A DNA stretch of 64,000 nucleotides from assembly GCA_038093515.1 (NCBI GenBank), contig JBBPSI010000095.1:27527-91526 (forward strand). Direction: 5' to 3'. The notes under the pieces were generated by a model, which had not been told where the DNA came from, did no database searches, and saw nothing but the letters and a program-made list of their open reading frames with translations. Below are positions 22,419-34,849 of the stretch, piece after piece (position 1 is the first letter of the stretch; every line of letters starts with the position of its first letter). Origin of the DNA: Butyriboletus loyo (taxonomy: Eukaryota; Basidiomycota; Agaricomycetes; Boletales; Boletaceae). The position numbers and the translations under genes are program-made.

Positions 22419-24051
22419 TCATACTAGCTCCATTGCTCTTGGATCTGCAGCACTTTGTCCGCTACCCGAAGCACCTTCCTTCGGATGTTTGGGAGTAGTA
22501 GTTTTGGCACGTGATTTGCGCTGTAACGTGTGATGAGTCCCTGCATACAAATCCGAGAAATAGCAACGAACCTGTCGTCTTCTGGTGAATCCTGTGGATG
22601 TTCGCTAAAATGAAATATTAGACACACCACATTCTATCGTGTATCAAGGAAGAGCACTCACTGCTTGACGTTCAGCTGCAGCCATCCTCGAAGGGCCCTC
22701 GTTTGTGGTATCCAGTCTCGTTGGGGAGTGGGAAGGTGATCGATGATCTGCGGGCTGGCATGAATTTCCGGAACGTCGATCGGGCTTGTGTGAAGAGGCG
22801 TCCTTCGTATTCTTTCGCAGAAGTAATTTTTTAAATATTGAACGACCTTGCGATGACTGTGCAGTATCAAAGTTTTCTCCCGGACGTGCCTCTGCAGGGG
22901 AGCCCAGCGGCGGTAGCTGATCCTCGCGGGGACCAGCAGCGGAGGTCGGGGATGGTGGCTCCAGTAGCGTCAACACAGAAGCAATAAATAAAGAGGTGAC
23001 CACCAACCTCGTCAAAGTTGAATTCGGCAGCTGGCGTGCTCTGTGGGACCTCGTGCTATGTTATCGTGAGAACTTGGTCCGAGAGGGAAACGAACGAAAG
23101 GATACCTCGAGGAGATCATCCCCATCTTCACTATGTCTCTCGGACTCGAGTGAGCTGGATTTCCCAGGACCTTCCTGTTATAGTACACAAGGGAATCAGC
23201 GCAACTCTTTTGGTGCCGTAATGAAAAACTCCTACTGCGGTAGAGTCAGGTGGCTCACTGTCGTGACCCGGTCTGAGGTGGTCAACGGATTCAATACGAG
23301 AACGACCTTCTGAGGACAAAATACATACAGTTGTGTTTGATCATCGAACGACGCGGCAGTCCCCCTCGGTTGCGCCGAAAGACTTCTCCTCTCTCCTTCC
23401 TCTTCGTCTTCCTGCATACTCGCGTATCCTCTAATCATGGCATCACGCTTCAAAATCCGGTTTCTCCGCTCTTCCCGAAGTCGACCAGGATCGCTAAGGA
23501 GGTTGACGACATCCTTGGCCTTTTGCCGTACGTTGGCTCCACGATCCTTTCCATACTCGTCCATATACTGGAACTCCTTGAGCGTCCTGACAATGTACAA
23601 GTTGCCTCTAAAGTAGTGCGCGACGTTTTCCGACCCGGCGTGTAGAATATAATCGATAACGGTGAGAGACTGCAACGTCTCAGCCCATGACGAACGCTAG
23701 ATCATCTATAAAAGCCGGTCAAACACTCACCTTAAACACATGCCTCCAATTCTTCCCCTTGTCGTTCAATCGTTTATCGAGCATTTCCATGATTTCGACA
23801 AAGTCATCCCTGTGAAAAAGGTTCAACAACACGAACCTCCTGTCGCACGATACACGCCTCCCAGCGTCATGGGGTGCAGCGAACACGCACTGACTGTAAC
23901 TCAACTGCGCAATCTCGTTCATCTGTGTACCTGAGGGCCCCCATGGATCGTTCGACGTGGCATCCCGAATTTTTGCCTGCGTATCCGAATAACCCAAGGT
24001 GATGTTCTTGGCGGCCCGCAAAACGCCCTTTCCAAAGTACTGCAGCGACAT
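22419..24051 (-). CDS. ENTH-domain protein joined to a WD40-family tail (copy E chimera)
   Basis: ENTH exons on the minus strand: 24051-23891, 23809-23731 and 23669 to about 23340. They encode a full epsin-type ENTH domain: MSLQYFGKGVLRAAKNITLG, QMNEIAQLSYSQDDFVEIMEM, GKNWRHVFKSLTVIDYILHA, YFRGNLYIVRTLKEFQYMDE, GANVRQKAKDVVNLL. ENTH domains bind phosphoinositides in endocytosis. The ENTH frame read straight on ends at 23232. Immediately adjoining are intact tail exons of the WD40 family: about 23309-23236, 23174-23106, 23055-23008, 22958-22662 and 22604-22419. The two frames differ at the junction. A splice from A|GTATGC inside ENTH exon 3 to CAG|AA at 23310 would join them in frame. Either it is a fused gene or a truncated 225 aa ENTH protein beside an orphan tail. 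No epsin C-terminal motifs (UIM, NPF) are present. Confidence 0.72.
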
Positions 24052-24399
24052 CGCAATAGAATGAGATGTAGAGTGCTGCTACAGAGGGTATAAGAGATGG
24101 TGTACTTCTATGAGATGGGTAGCAAACGTAGCTGAATGTGGGATATTGATGATATTGGCCACAGCCTGTGTAAACGTAAAACCGTTATGGCAGTGCACTG
24201 GTTTGGAAAGTTGACCACGCCGATGATGAAGCGGTCCGCATGCATGCCTTCCAAGCAAACGGCCAGTCTACCTCACGGTAAAGACAAATCTCCCGAATGA
24301 GCAGAGAATGCTAGCGATCATGTTCTCTCATCTGGTTTTATTGTCCTAACTGCCCAATCTTAAGGGAGTCAGCCTTGTGTGAGTGAAATTACGAGCGGA
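24052..24399. promoter_or_regulatory. upstream region of the ENTH chimera
   Basis: No coding sequence recognised. It must hold whatever promoter the ENTH segment uses. The part from 24270 to 24350 resembles 6720-6840, so some of it belongs to the array spacer, not to the parental epsin gene. Confidence 0.35.
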
Positions 24400-24905
24400 T
24401 AGGGGGAATCCTCCCTCGTTGCCATACAATTTCCACGGCGGTGACCATTGAAGTAGGCAGTGGCGATGTAGTCAACTTGATTCCAGTGACGAGCTCTCTC
24501 CATGCTTGTGAGACTCCTTTCTTGTCACCCAATCCGATCCCGGTTGCGAACCTAGTCGAATCCTGGGAGACATCAACTGTGTTTGTGCTCTCCACCAATT
24601 GATGACCTTTCTGCATCCAACCCATCCTTAATTCCACATACTATCCATTTATGATCCCTCGACGTAGAAATAACGCCCAACGTCATGCCCGTTTACTTTC
24701 CGATCTGTTGACCATCTACAAATCGCCATCTTCGAGTCCCATGGTCACCCCTGCCCAGAACATGCTTTCCGTCGGGGTGGAAAGTAACTGCGTATATATT
24801 ACCAGAGCGACCAGTATCGAGGACTATTGTTGGGTCTCACCGAATCGTCAGTATATACCCAAACACTCGTCGGAGCTGCTACGCACCGATATTCGTCGAC
24901 GACAT
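24400..24905 (-). pseudogene. relic of the WD40 head displaced by the ENTH insertion
   Basis: Reading right to left one sees the first exon (ATG TCG TCG ACG), the 5' splice site GTGCGTAGC, then GNIYAVTFHPDGKHVLG, TRRWRFVDGQQ and RDHKWIVCG, followed by stops and deletions. It ends near 24400, well short of the tail. It is the remains of exons 1-2 of copy E, separated from its tail by the ENTH block. Confidence 0.82.
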
Positions 24906-25892
24906 CATCTTCACCAACGCCACACAGTCGTCGGTGTCAAACATATGTCAAGGAACAAGGCCTGTGTTTCGGTCGACTCGTAAGGCGCAAAATTGCTTTG
25001 CATAAACACGTTTCCTCGTTCTCGATGTAACCCACATCCTCCTTTGCCAAGCCTGAGGCAGTCTGCGATCGCTCGTCATATTCATATCTCGGCTACGGTA
25101 TCCAGTTCACCGTGACGACGGAGTGCACGATTCGCATCGGAAGACCAACTCGCGGCACTGGCATATCGCCACCCACGACAAAGCGATCCGTTCTCGAAAG
25201 CTTTCGACGCACTCAAACTCCACAGGAATGTACGTCGGTGCACTCGCTCTGACCACGTCGCATTCACGTGTATGTATACGCCGGCTGGGCGTTCTCACCC
25301 TTCCTTATCTGTCCGGAGTTCGACTGGTTTCGCTCGCTCACTTCCCTCGTTGACGCTAGAAATGCCCCCGGACGGTCAACGATAACGTCCCTGGTACACC
25401 GCGGCCAACCCGCCTCACAGACATACACATAAAAGCCACCTGATCGTTAGGGATTGCCGTCAAACGTCGTGCTAAAGTGTTGGAAGCAGATCCAACGAAG
25501 GCGATATACATATTCTACTACCATTCAAGGCAGGATCGAAGCGCCGTACGTCGACATTCCGATAAACAGGCAGAATCGACAACTTTATCACGAACTCTTC
25601 CAGTACTTCGACCGACATCCAAGGCTCTCCCAAGCTGCCAGCCCTGTATGCACTCCGTCAGTACGCTTTCGTCCCTCGTGGCATTGCCTGGGCCATCGAC
25701 ACTACGAATTGGCCAGATACACATATTCCCCCGATCTTTTGCTCGCACCTCAGAATTCAGGCTATGTAGGAATGAGCGGGCGTAGTAGTTGCAACGTCCC
25801 CTCGACGTCGTGTGTGGTATTACACCCTACATAGAAAGCCAATGGAGGCAAAATATAAAAAAGCACAAGCAAGACATCATCCTGTCTGTCGC
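24906..25892. repeat. spacer at the left-array edge with decayed module
   Basis: Carries the WD40 5'-flank block (25200-25400) and the best preserved NVVLKCW-type module (25465-25800; plus-strand frame with APYVDIPINRQNRQLYHELF). It ends abruptly at the RuvB-like gene. No intact gene seen. Confidence 0.5.
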
Positions 25893-27694
<1,802 letters not shown>

Positions 27695-27818
27695 CAGGTT
27701 TTTGGTAAACGACGCGTCTTGTTTGTGTGGTGCAAACAACCTTGCCCAGTTAGGCCAAAATAATTTTGCGTTCTAGTGGTCCTGACTAAGAACGTTGAGC
27801 TCGATAGCCTACGCAAAA
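27695..27818. promoter_or_regulatory. short divergent promoter of RVB2 and mitochondrial uL2
   Basis: Only 124 nt separate the two opposing start codons, including both 5' UTRs, so the pair must share promoter elements. No named site was identified. Confidence 0.5.
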
Positions 27819-29073
27819 ATGCTTGGTCTACGCGCGGGCGCCAGCCTCCTGCGGAACCTCGCAGTTCAGTCAACGTCACGTCCAACCACGGCGTCAGCCC
27901 TCCGCGCGCCGACCTGGTCCCCGTCTCGCACCTACGCTGCTCGCACCACCCGCGAGACCATTGCCTCCTACGACACTGTCATCACCGAATTCAAAACCTA
28001 CAAACCCATTACCCCCGGCATCCGTCACCTCCGCCGTCCTCTCAATGCCCACCTCTATAAAGGCAAACCCATTCGTGTCCTCACCACCGCCCTGCGCAAA
28101 AAAGGTGGACGGAACGCCACAGGGCGGATTACAGTGCGGTTTCGGGGTGGGGGACACCGGAGACGAATTCGGATCGTGGATTTCTCGAGGATGGAACTGG
28201 GGCCGTATGATGTGGTGAGGATCGAATATGATCCGGGACGGTCGGGGCATATTGCGCTCATCCAGGCGAGGGATGCGAGTGCGGAGGGAAACGCCAAGTG
28301 GAAGTATATTTTGGCACCGGAGGGACTGAGAGCGGGGGACGTCGTGGAGAGTTATCGTTCTGGTCTGACAGCGTCGCTGATCCAGTCCGCTCGTGGTGCT
28401 GAGGATGACACCGGGGATGAAGATGGGGCGAAGAAGACGTGGTCTATAGATGAGATTGTGCAGCATGGAAAGGACCAGTCGACGTCGGACGCACTCCTCA
28501 TTGGTATTCTCCGTGGGGCGATCATCAAACTGGGGAACTGCGTCCCTATCAAGCTCATACCAACGGGTACCATAGTACACAACGTCTCTCTCGATCCGCT
28601 AGGCAAAGGCATTCTCGTACGCTCTGCGGGGACGTTTGCGCAGGTCGTGCACCACGAAGAGAATGGCCGGTACAGTCACATTCGACTTCAGAGCGGCGAA
28701 GTTCGCAAGGTGTTGTCGAATTGTGTCGCCAGTATTGGCAGGGTTAGTAACCCGTTGTGGGATGACCGGAAGCTTGGTAAAGCGGGGAGAAATCGATGGT
28801 TAGGTTGGAGACCCCGCGTGCGAGGTGTTGCCATGAATGCGTACGCTGTTTGGTATCTCCGAGAGCTACGAATGCTAATGGTTTCATAGGTGTGACCACC
28901 CTCACGGAGGAGGACGTGGTAAATCCAAGTCTGACAAACACCCAGTGTCTATATGGGGCTGGGGCACCAAGGGTACCCGAACACGTAAACCAGGTGCCAA
29001 AGGACCGTCGGGGAGCAACAAGATGGTGGTCAAGGAACGACCACGGGGGAAAGAAAAGGCTCGCGCTGGATGA
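27819..29073 (+). CDS. mitochondrial large-subunit ribosomal protein uL2m
   Basis: Bacterial-type L2 of the mitochondrial ribosome, near the peptidyl transferase centre. Two exons, 27819-28840 and 28890-29073, give 1206 nt, 401 residues. The N-terminal about 50 residues are rich in Arg, Ser, Ala and Thr without acids ([20 protein letters not shown]), as expected for a mitochondrial presequence. The L2 core follows: [48 protein letters not shown], then the diagnostic C-terminal [20 protein letters not shown] with GTRTRKPG. An acidic linker ([15 protein letters not shown]) interrupts the core, as in other fungal versions. The upstream in-frame TTG at 27795 is rejected as a start in favour of ATG 27819 in context GCAAAAATGC. 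Confidence 0.93.
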
Positions 29074-29254
29074 TTGTCTACTCTTGTCGTAGATATGTTT
29101 CATGATACTCGTTATTTGATTCCCGATCAAAGATGGGGACGCGATCACGTGACATACGCGTACGCGTTCGTTTGGATGACTGGCAATTTAAATACCGTCA
29201 AGTGTCTTCTTGCCCATCCTCGTCCCAACTTGCTCGTCGTGATCGTCGTTGAAC

Positions 29255-30447
29255 ATGCAATCCTCCACGCTCTCCAGGACATCCTCCGCAGCGAGCATGT
29301 CCTCCGACGATGCTGCCCGTCGGACACGCAAACGCTTCACCAGCGTGCAGCTCATGATGCTTGAGCAGCTCTTCCACCAATCCTCCCATCCGACGCGCGA
29401 AGAGCGCGAAGCGGTCGCACAAGCCGCAGGCATGTACGTCCATTTCCACCTTTACTCCAAACGACATTAGCCAATTAGCCTCCAATCCCACCCCTTATCT
29501 TTCCTTCTTTCGTCTCACTCCGCGATCATGAGGCGCAACTGACGCATATCCTTGATGACAGGGAAATGAAATCAGTCACGATCTGGTTCCAAAATAAGCG
29601 TCAGACGGAGCGCAAAGTCGCGCTGCACCATGCGACGAGTCAACCCATAGACGGGCATCGCGCTGCGCCGTTCCCCTTTCACTCGTCTTCTCCTTCCACC
29701 CATTCCTCGCCGTACGCGTCCACATCGGCGTCATCCTCGGCGGCGTCCCACCCCATCCGGACAACCCACACACACATGCATACACCTCGTCGCAAAATCA
29801 CCCCACCCCGACCCCGACCCTCCCTCGACCGCGTCGCCTCCCGCTCCGAATCCCGCCTACCCCCGCCCCGTACACCAAAGAAACCACACGACCCATACGC
29901 GTCCTTATGGGACAACATGCCCTCCTCGCCGCTTGCACCCCCCGCCAGTCCGCCCTCCCGAGACCTGATCGACTTCATCGGCAGCTCGCGGACGCTAGAG
30001 TGGGCGTGTGCAGCGGCGAGGTTGGCAGGCAAGGAAGGGAAACGGCCGCCCCCCGCGCGCGAACGGGATCCAAACCACGAGCATGATAGGGATGGTGAGC
30101 GCGAGGGTGATGGCAATGGGGAAGGCGATGGCGATGGCGACGGGCACGGCATTGCAGGGGATGAAACAGAGGAGGACGACGTTGAGGCAGTGACGCCCGA
30201 GGGCAGTGTTGGCGCGTCAGACGTTGCAAGGTGGCACGGCGCTCACACCCCACGAACGCGTCCACGTCTCCCTCCGTCCGTGTTCGGGCCCCCGTCTCAT
30301 TTGGATTCTGTTTCGAGGTCTGCCCCGAGAGGGGAGTCGCCCGCGTACGGGGACCCACCGGGGAGTGGAGTCAAGGATGCACCGCAGGACGAAGATATGA
30401 TGCGTGCAGCGCTGGCGCTGTGTGGACTCGGTCGGAGAAGCGGATGA
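29255..30447 (+). CDS. homeodomain transcription factor
   Basis: Exons 29255-29433 and 29562-30447 give 1065 nt, 354 residues. The homeodomain spans about residues 20-80: TRKRFTSVQLMMLEQLFHQS in helix 1, THR-Arg-Glu rich helix 2, and the recognition helix SVTIWFQNKRQTERK with the invariant W, F, N and R. The single intron falls between helices 2 and 3 and splits the ATG codon of AAGMEMK. The rest is low complexity: Ser/Pro-rich, then an Asp/Gly/Glu run (about 30090-30150), then a short C-terminal helix ALALCGLGRRSG. Target genes are unknown. In-frame ATG 29297 (MSSDDAARR) is an alternative start that still includes the whole homeodomain. Confidence 0.88.
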
Positions 30448-30884
30448 GTCGCAGCGTGTGGTTCTCGAATCCCTCTCCCATCCTTTCCAGTTGGGGGGGG
30501 GGGGCTGCAAGTATATAATGACGTGAAAGTACTGGTGTAAAATAGTACATATAGACACATCCAACGAGTTGAGGTATGCACCGACTCTGAGTGGAGGACT
30601 CGGAGTATACTAATATTAGTTTTAATTGTGCATCTTCTTGGTTGTCGTCCAGCGAGGATTCAGTGGGATGGACAGGGAGGGAAATGGTCCCAGAATCTTC
30701 ACGAATCGTGCGACATGACGCTGGGGAAGGGACTAAGCTAGGGAACCACGAGAAGGCTTTGAGTTCTCGCGACTCCGCCTTCCGTAGTACCACGAGAATT
30801 TCGGCAGCTCCACAACCACATCAATGCTCGGACAGTGGAAAGCTAATGAAAACTTTGCGAAACCAACAGAGATGCCGATGAAGA
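30448..30884. other. convergent intergenic region
   Basis: Lies between the 3' ends of the homeodomain and methyltransferase genes. It contains an 11-12 nt G run near 30487 and an ATAATATTAG-type AT-rich patch. No gene recognised; presumably terminators and polyadenylation sites for both. Confidence 0.4.
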
Positions 30885-32291
30885 CTAGTAAGATCCATTA
30901 AACGTCCAAGCTCGCGACGTTACCACCCAACGGATCTCGAACAATGTGTACCCCCCTTCGTCCGCCCGACCCACCCCATTCACCTTCTCCACTTCTTCTC
31001 TGCGCACGATCGCGAGACGCTCACGCTCTCTTTCCCCGTCACCCACGCGCTCACCCACGACAGGGAACGCTTCCTCGACCGTTTCCCCCAAACCCGCGTG
31101 TCTCCCAACCGTCCTCACCGGAATAATCAACCAAAATACCCCACCCTTCTTCAACATCCGCCCGACACACCCTCTAATCCAGCTCGCATGCTCGGGATGG
31201 TACACCACATCCGCTGCGAGCACAATGTCGTACATCCCGACACCCTGATCCTCGTCCTCACCCACACTAACATGGTCACCGACGCGCTCGGTACAAGACA
31301 CCGCACACCAGTCGAGCCTTTCCACAGACACGTCTACTGCGCTATGATTATGCCGCACGTTCCGAGCGAGGTTCTCTAGCACGCTCGGGTGATAATCTGT
31401 CGCTTTGATCTTGGCTTGGACAGACGTCCGAGAAAGGACCTGGGCGGCTGTAATGCTCAGTAGACCTGTCCCAGCGCCGAGCTCGAGGAGTCGGCGTCGG
31501 CGTGCAGTCGTGGTTGTGGGTGTAGACGTACAGGGATGTAATGCTCCGAGGTATCGTTCTGGATTCGAACACAAGTGCTCTGCGAAAACAATGGCGCTTC
31601 CCCAGCTTTGTAGTCCGACGGCAGTATGATCGGTCCCGTCGACAGGTGCATCGTTCAATTCGACCGTGACCGGTGGTGCCAGCGACGAAACGTCCCAACA
31701 ACGACAGTGGCGACACGGCGGCAATCGAAACGGAAAGACAAATGACCGGGTCAGCGCCTCTTCGGGTGTGTCGTCGCCCGCAAAGCGTGCAAGGAGTCTT
31801 GACGCGTCTTCGAGGCGCGTCGTTCGCGCTTCCTGCTCCTCGGACGAACCCGCCCCACAGACCCAAGCATCACCCCGTTTCACCAATCCAGTCAACCATT
31901 TGATTGCATAGTCGCGCTCGAACTCGTCTGAGCGTAATATATCTAACTCCTCGTCCTCCATCTCTTCTTTGTCTGTCGCGTCCTCGTTTCTGGTTTCGTT
32001 TGCTTCGTCGTCCTGTCCGTCCTGATCGTCCTCCTCGGCAGATGCGTATCCGGAATCGGGGACAGCCTCTTGATGGAGGAGGCACGCCGTTCGCTTGGGT
32101 TGCAAAACTGGCATAGCCTCTGACAACGACTGCTTGAGTACCGGTATGGCACCCATCACCGTCGATGACAGTGCATGCGGAAGATACACGTCTTGGAGTG
32201 CTTCAAGTGCACCCCTGACACGTGCCGCGTCGCAAGCATGGAGGGTAGCAAGCGCCGGGAGGGCCGTGGTGGGCGAGAGGGCGTGTGTCAT
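30885..32291 (-). CDS. EFM2-like protein-lysine methyltransferase (Methyltransf_16 fold), single exon
   Basis: 468 residues in one open frame, ATG at 32291 and TAA at 30885. The C-terminal half is a class I S-adenosylmethionine methyltransferase. VGLQSWGSAIVFAEHLC marks the METTL21/EFM family entry, RRRLLELGAGTGLLSITAAQ is motif I, IKATDYHPSVLENLARNV follows, and YDIVLAADVVYHPEHASWI holds the post-I DVVY signature. The N-terminal half has an acidic patch (EEDDQDGQDDEANE..) and LLARFAGDDTPEEALTRSF. EFM enzymes methylate lysines of translation factors such as eEF2 and eEF1A; the substrate here is inferred only from family. It is divergent from GON7. A frequent codon bias to CG-rich codons fits the neighbouring genes. 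Confidence 0.82.
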   Translation of the reverse strand: MTHALSPTTALPALATLHACDAARVRGALEALQDVYLPHALSSTVMGAIPVLKQSLSEAMPVLQPKRTACLLHQEAVPDSGYASAEEDDQDGQDDEANETRNEDATDKEEMEDEELDILRSDEFERDYAIKWLTGLVKRGDAWVCGAGSSEEQEARTTRLEDASRLLARFAGDDTPEEALTRSFVFPFRLPPCRHCRCWDVSSLAPPVTVELNDAPVDGTDHTAVGLQSWGSAIVFAEHLCSNPERYLGALHPCTSTPTTTTARRRRLLELGAGTGLLSITAAQVLSRTSVQAKIKATDYHPSVLENLARNVRHNHSAVDVSVERLDWCAVSCTERVGDHVSVGEDEDQGVGMYDIVLAADVVYHPEHASWIRGCVGRMLKKGGVFWLIIPVRTVGRHAGLGETVEEAFPVVGERVGDGERERERLAIVRREEVEKVNGVGRADEGGYTLFEIRWVVTSRAWTFNGSY

Positions 32292-32730
32292 TCGTTTGAA
32301 GTGGGGTATCGTTTGGCCTATGAGCCGAAATATCTCTATCGGATCTTGTTCGTCTAGGATTGTCTAGAATCTATAGTCTATGTTCGAGTCAGTCCTCCGA
32401 CGCGCTCGTCGAGAGAAGAAAAAAAGAAAAGCAAAAACCGTTCAAACGAAAAAAAAAAGCAGGTGAGATGAGTGTGATCGCACAACGCAGGCTCGTCGAA
32501 ACCAGAGAGCCTGCGTTGCTATTGAACAAGGACAGCCATCATCGTGTCGTAGGTAATGAAAGGACGAGAACGAGCGGTGAAGCAAGCTCAGACACGAGTT
32601 TTCTTCACGGGTCGGAGCTGACTACGATCAGATACGTAACAAAACAATATGGGCGGAAGGGATGCGATGTTGGGTTATCCCGAGATAAGATAAGATGTGA
32701 TCAGTTGGTCACTTTCCATCCCAAACCATC
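32292..32730. promoter_or_regulatory. divergent promoter of the methyltransferase and GON7 genes
   Basis: 438 nt between opposing starts. It has two A-rich runs (32415-32460) and a short direct repetition of 'gaaaccagagagcctgcgtt' related sequence (cgcaggctcgtcg / gagcctgcgttgc, 32486-32518), which could pair as an inverted repeat. No coding sequence seen. Confidence 0.4.
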
Positions 32731-33042
32731 ATGGCTACGCAGACGACGTTGACGGTGTCGTATGCGCTGTCTCCGCCAGCGGAAACGAATTTACCACCCT
32801 CGCTCGCGCTAAATGGTGCGCATGCGTTTGCGGTCGAAGCTGAGAGCACAGCCAACATTAGAAATTACTACGAGGCGCTGCGAAAGTCGATCGCTGCTGC
32901 AAAGGAGAAGCTAGGGGAGGAGCTGACGGCGTGGCGAGATGCAGTGGGGAACGCGGAAGTAGGAAAGGAGAAGGCTGCTAAAGCTGCCCGAGCAGAGGAT
33001 GAAGAGGATGAAGAGGATGAAGAACAAGTAGTTTCACTCTAG
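32731..33042 (+). CDS. GON7: EKC/KEOPS complex subunit Gon7
   Basis: 103 residues, single exon. The protein reads MATQTTLTVSYALSPPAETN, then YYEALRKSIAAAKEKLGEEL followed by TAWRDAVG, and a Glu/Asp-rich end (DEEDEEDEEDEEQ). This layout (beta strand SYALSPP, one conserved helix pair, acidic tail) fits fungal Gon7, the small subunit that with Kae1, Bud32, Cgi121 and Pcc1 makes t6A on tRNAs. Such short proteins give weak statistics, so the call rests on the helix motif and length. It is convergent with the gene at 33188-33700. Confidence 0.72.
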   Translation: MATQTTLTVSYALSPPAETNLPPSLALNGAHAFAVEAESTANIRNYYEALRKSIAAAKEKLGEELTAWRDAVGNAEVGKEKAAKAARAEDEEDEEDEEQVVSL

Positions 33043-33187
33043 ATCATGCATGCTATCAGGTGGGTCCACACCGACATTGAACAAAGTCTTATGAGATTCC
33101 CGCTGACGCCCATGACGGTTGGCAGTACACATGATCCAATACACCTTGTTCCCAAAGTTTGCGCCTGTACGTGAGACACTGATTCAT

Positions 33188-33700
33188 TCACGCCTTGTGC
33201 TTGCGCTTGAGCTCCTCGCGTTCCTCAGCCATGATCTCTGCATCAATCTTTGCACCCATCGACGGCTCGTTGCCGTGGAACGTTGCCGGTCCCAAAGGGT
33301 CTACCTTGGGATCCGCACCAGGACTCATCGTCCCCTGTCCGTGTGCCATCTCCCGGGAACGCTGATGCGCCTCTGCCATTCTCTCCCCAATCTCTCGTTC
33401 GTTCCTATCATCGCAAAGTAACACAGAGAGGTCAGTTCGCGCGCATGCCACCGATCGCGAAGAGACAGAGACGCACAGCTGATCGATATCGATGTGCCAC
33501 TGATCAGGAACATGTTTCTTGGGCAGGTTGTGGTCTGTCCGTTTGGACGTCCTGTGACCGCCAGCGCAATGGGGTTCCAGGGTATCGGTCGGGATGTTCG
33601 AAATTGAAGGCTGAGGAGGGACGTACCGCTGCTCGTGGTCCTCGTATATTTGGGGGTTGCCCACCTTGGACATCATTGCACCTGAGCGAGGTCCGGTCAT
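33188..33700 (-). CDS. small conserved fungal protein of unknown function, three exons
   Basis: Exons on the minus strand: 33700-33627, 33551-33477 and 33404-33188, 366 nt, 121 residues. The product starts MTGPRSGAMMSKVGNPQIYE, has an internal QWHIDIDQLNEREIGERM, and ends GPATFHGNEPSMGAKIDAEI with a basic KRKHKA end. I recall similar short proteins in other Agaricomycetes but no function. Unspliced reading would also stay open, so intron retention is possible, but splicing gives the tighter match. No signal peptide or membrane segment seen. Confidence 0.65.
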   Translation of the reverse strand: MTGPRSGAMMSKVGNPQIYEDHEQRYVPPQPSISNIPTDTLEPHCAGGHRTSKRTDHNLPKKHVPDQWHIDIDQLCVSVSSRSVACARTDLSVLLCDDRNEREIGERMAEAHQRSREMAHGQGTMSPGADPKVDPLGPATFHGNEPSMGAKIDAEIMAEEREELKRKHKA

Positions 33701-34849
33701 GTCTCTTTGTCGTGCGTTGAGCGGTTGGGATGAGTTTTAAGAGATGGATGTGAGCGTGACATTATAGGGGGTCACTCTCTTGACATCAAGTCCCTAGTCG
33801 AAATACGACCCAACTATAAAGTAAAGGACTGACGCATGACATCTGGCAAAGACTCATAACAGGTCAAATCGTTCAGAAATCACTTGAATTGCAGAAACGC
33901 AGCAAAGACATGCAAAAACCACAGGGAAGAATGTAGGGACCACCGGCCTGCATCTCCGCCGACACCCGACGCACAGATGACATAGCACTAAGACGTGCCG
34001 AAAAGACGTTCTTTTCCGCCCTACTTTGGCACAGACCACCGTGATTCGTTCAACGACAGGTGTGATCTGTAATTTGACTGAGTGCGTTGAAGAACACAAT
34101 GAAAATTTCGTCGAACGTCGTTTTTGTTGGTGTCACGTGCTGGACCTGCGAGCCGGGCCCGGGCGTGCCGCCAGTCAGTCTCAAGTTCTTGCTGGACCAA
34201 CATTTATGAAACCAATCTCCACAAGAAACCTGTCACGAATCCTCGGTTGGAGAATAGTGGTCTGCTTGATCAGGATACGCGTTCAACCGCAATCCTGATC
34301 TCCGAAATACCGTTCACGAGCAGGTTGCGCGATGTGAAAGCATTCGCAACGTCGGACAAGCTGCTAGAGCCATAATGTTGCTAAATCCATGACACGTCTA
34401 AACGTTTCTTGCGTCGCTGAAGGGGGACATACGTGTGTTCGTCCGGAGTGGTAACGCCGAAATAAAGATATGAAGCATCAAAACCGCCAATCCCCTGATT
34501 GCTTCAATCATTGTCAGGTTCGAAAGACACAAGCCCATAGATGGGAAACAAACTGTCCGTGCCGTACCACTACAACTCGGACACACAAGAGATCGTGTAT
34601 TAACTTGTCATCTCAATTCCGCCGGTCGCCTTCACCGTCCGGATCGAGTCTGCTATCCGTAACGACTGTTCGCGGCGGGGCAATCCATTATTTTAGGTTT
34701 GATCTGCGGTCGACTGCTTACCTCTCCTCCCCTCGTTCGTCGATGAGATGCGCAACATTATTCTCCTTGGGCTCTATCGACTTGTTGCTGCTTAGGATGG
34801 GGTGAATGGTAATCCAACCAGTGTCTCTGCCGTGAGTTACTGAGTAGAT
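33701..34849. other. intergenic region between island and right WD40 arm, nothing recognised
   Basis: Scanned in all frames. Only short unrelated open frames (81-111 codons) without family motifs were found. It separates the ordinary gene island from the first right-arm WD40 fragment. Confidence 0.4.

Noticed and set aside
23232..23669. Reading the ENTH exon straight through into the tail as one frame
   Set aside because: The ENTH frame is out of register with the tail exons and stops at 23232; fusion needs a splice event.
27894..28580. 228-codon open frame on the minus strand
   Set aside because: Exactly antisense to the mitochondrial uL2 gene, whose GC-rich third positions keep the opposite frame open; no family resemblance.
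29679..30152. 157-codon minus-strand frame rich in Ser and Pro
   Set aside because: Antisense of the low-complexity part of the homeodomain gene.
30487..30498. G run as a functional quadruplex element
   Set aside because: A single homopolymer run in a 3' intergenic region; only one run is present, so it cannot form an ordinary intramolecular quadruplex.
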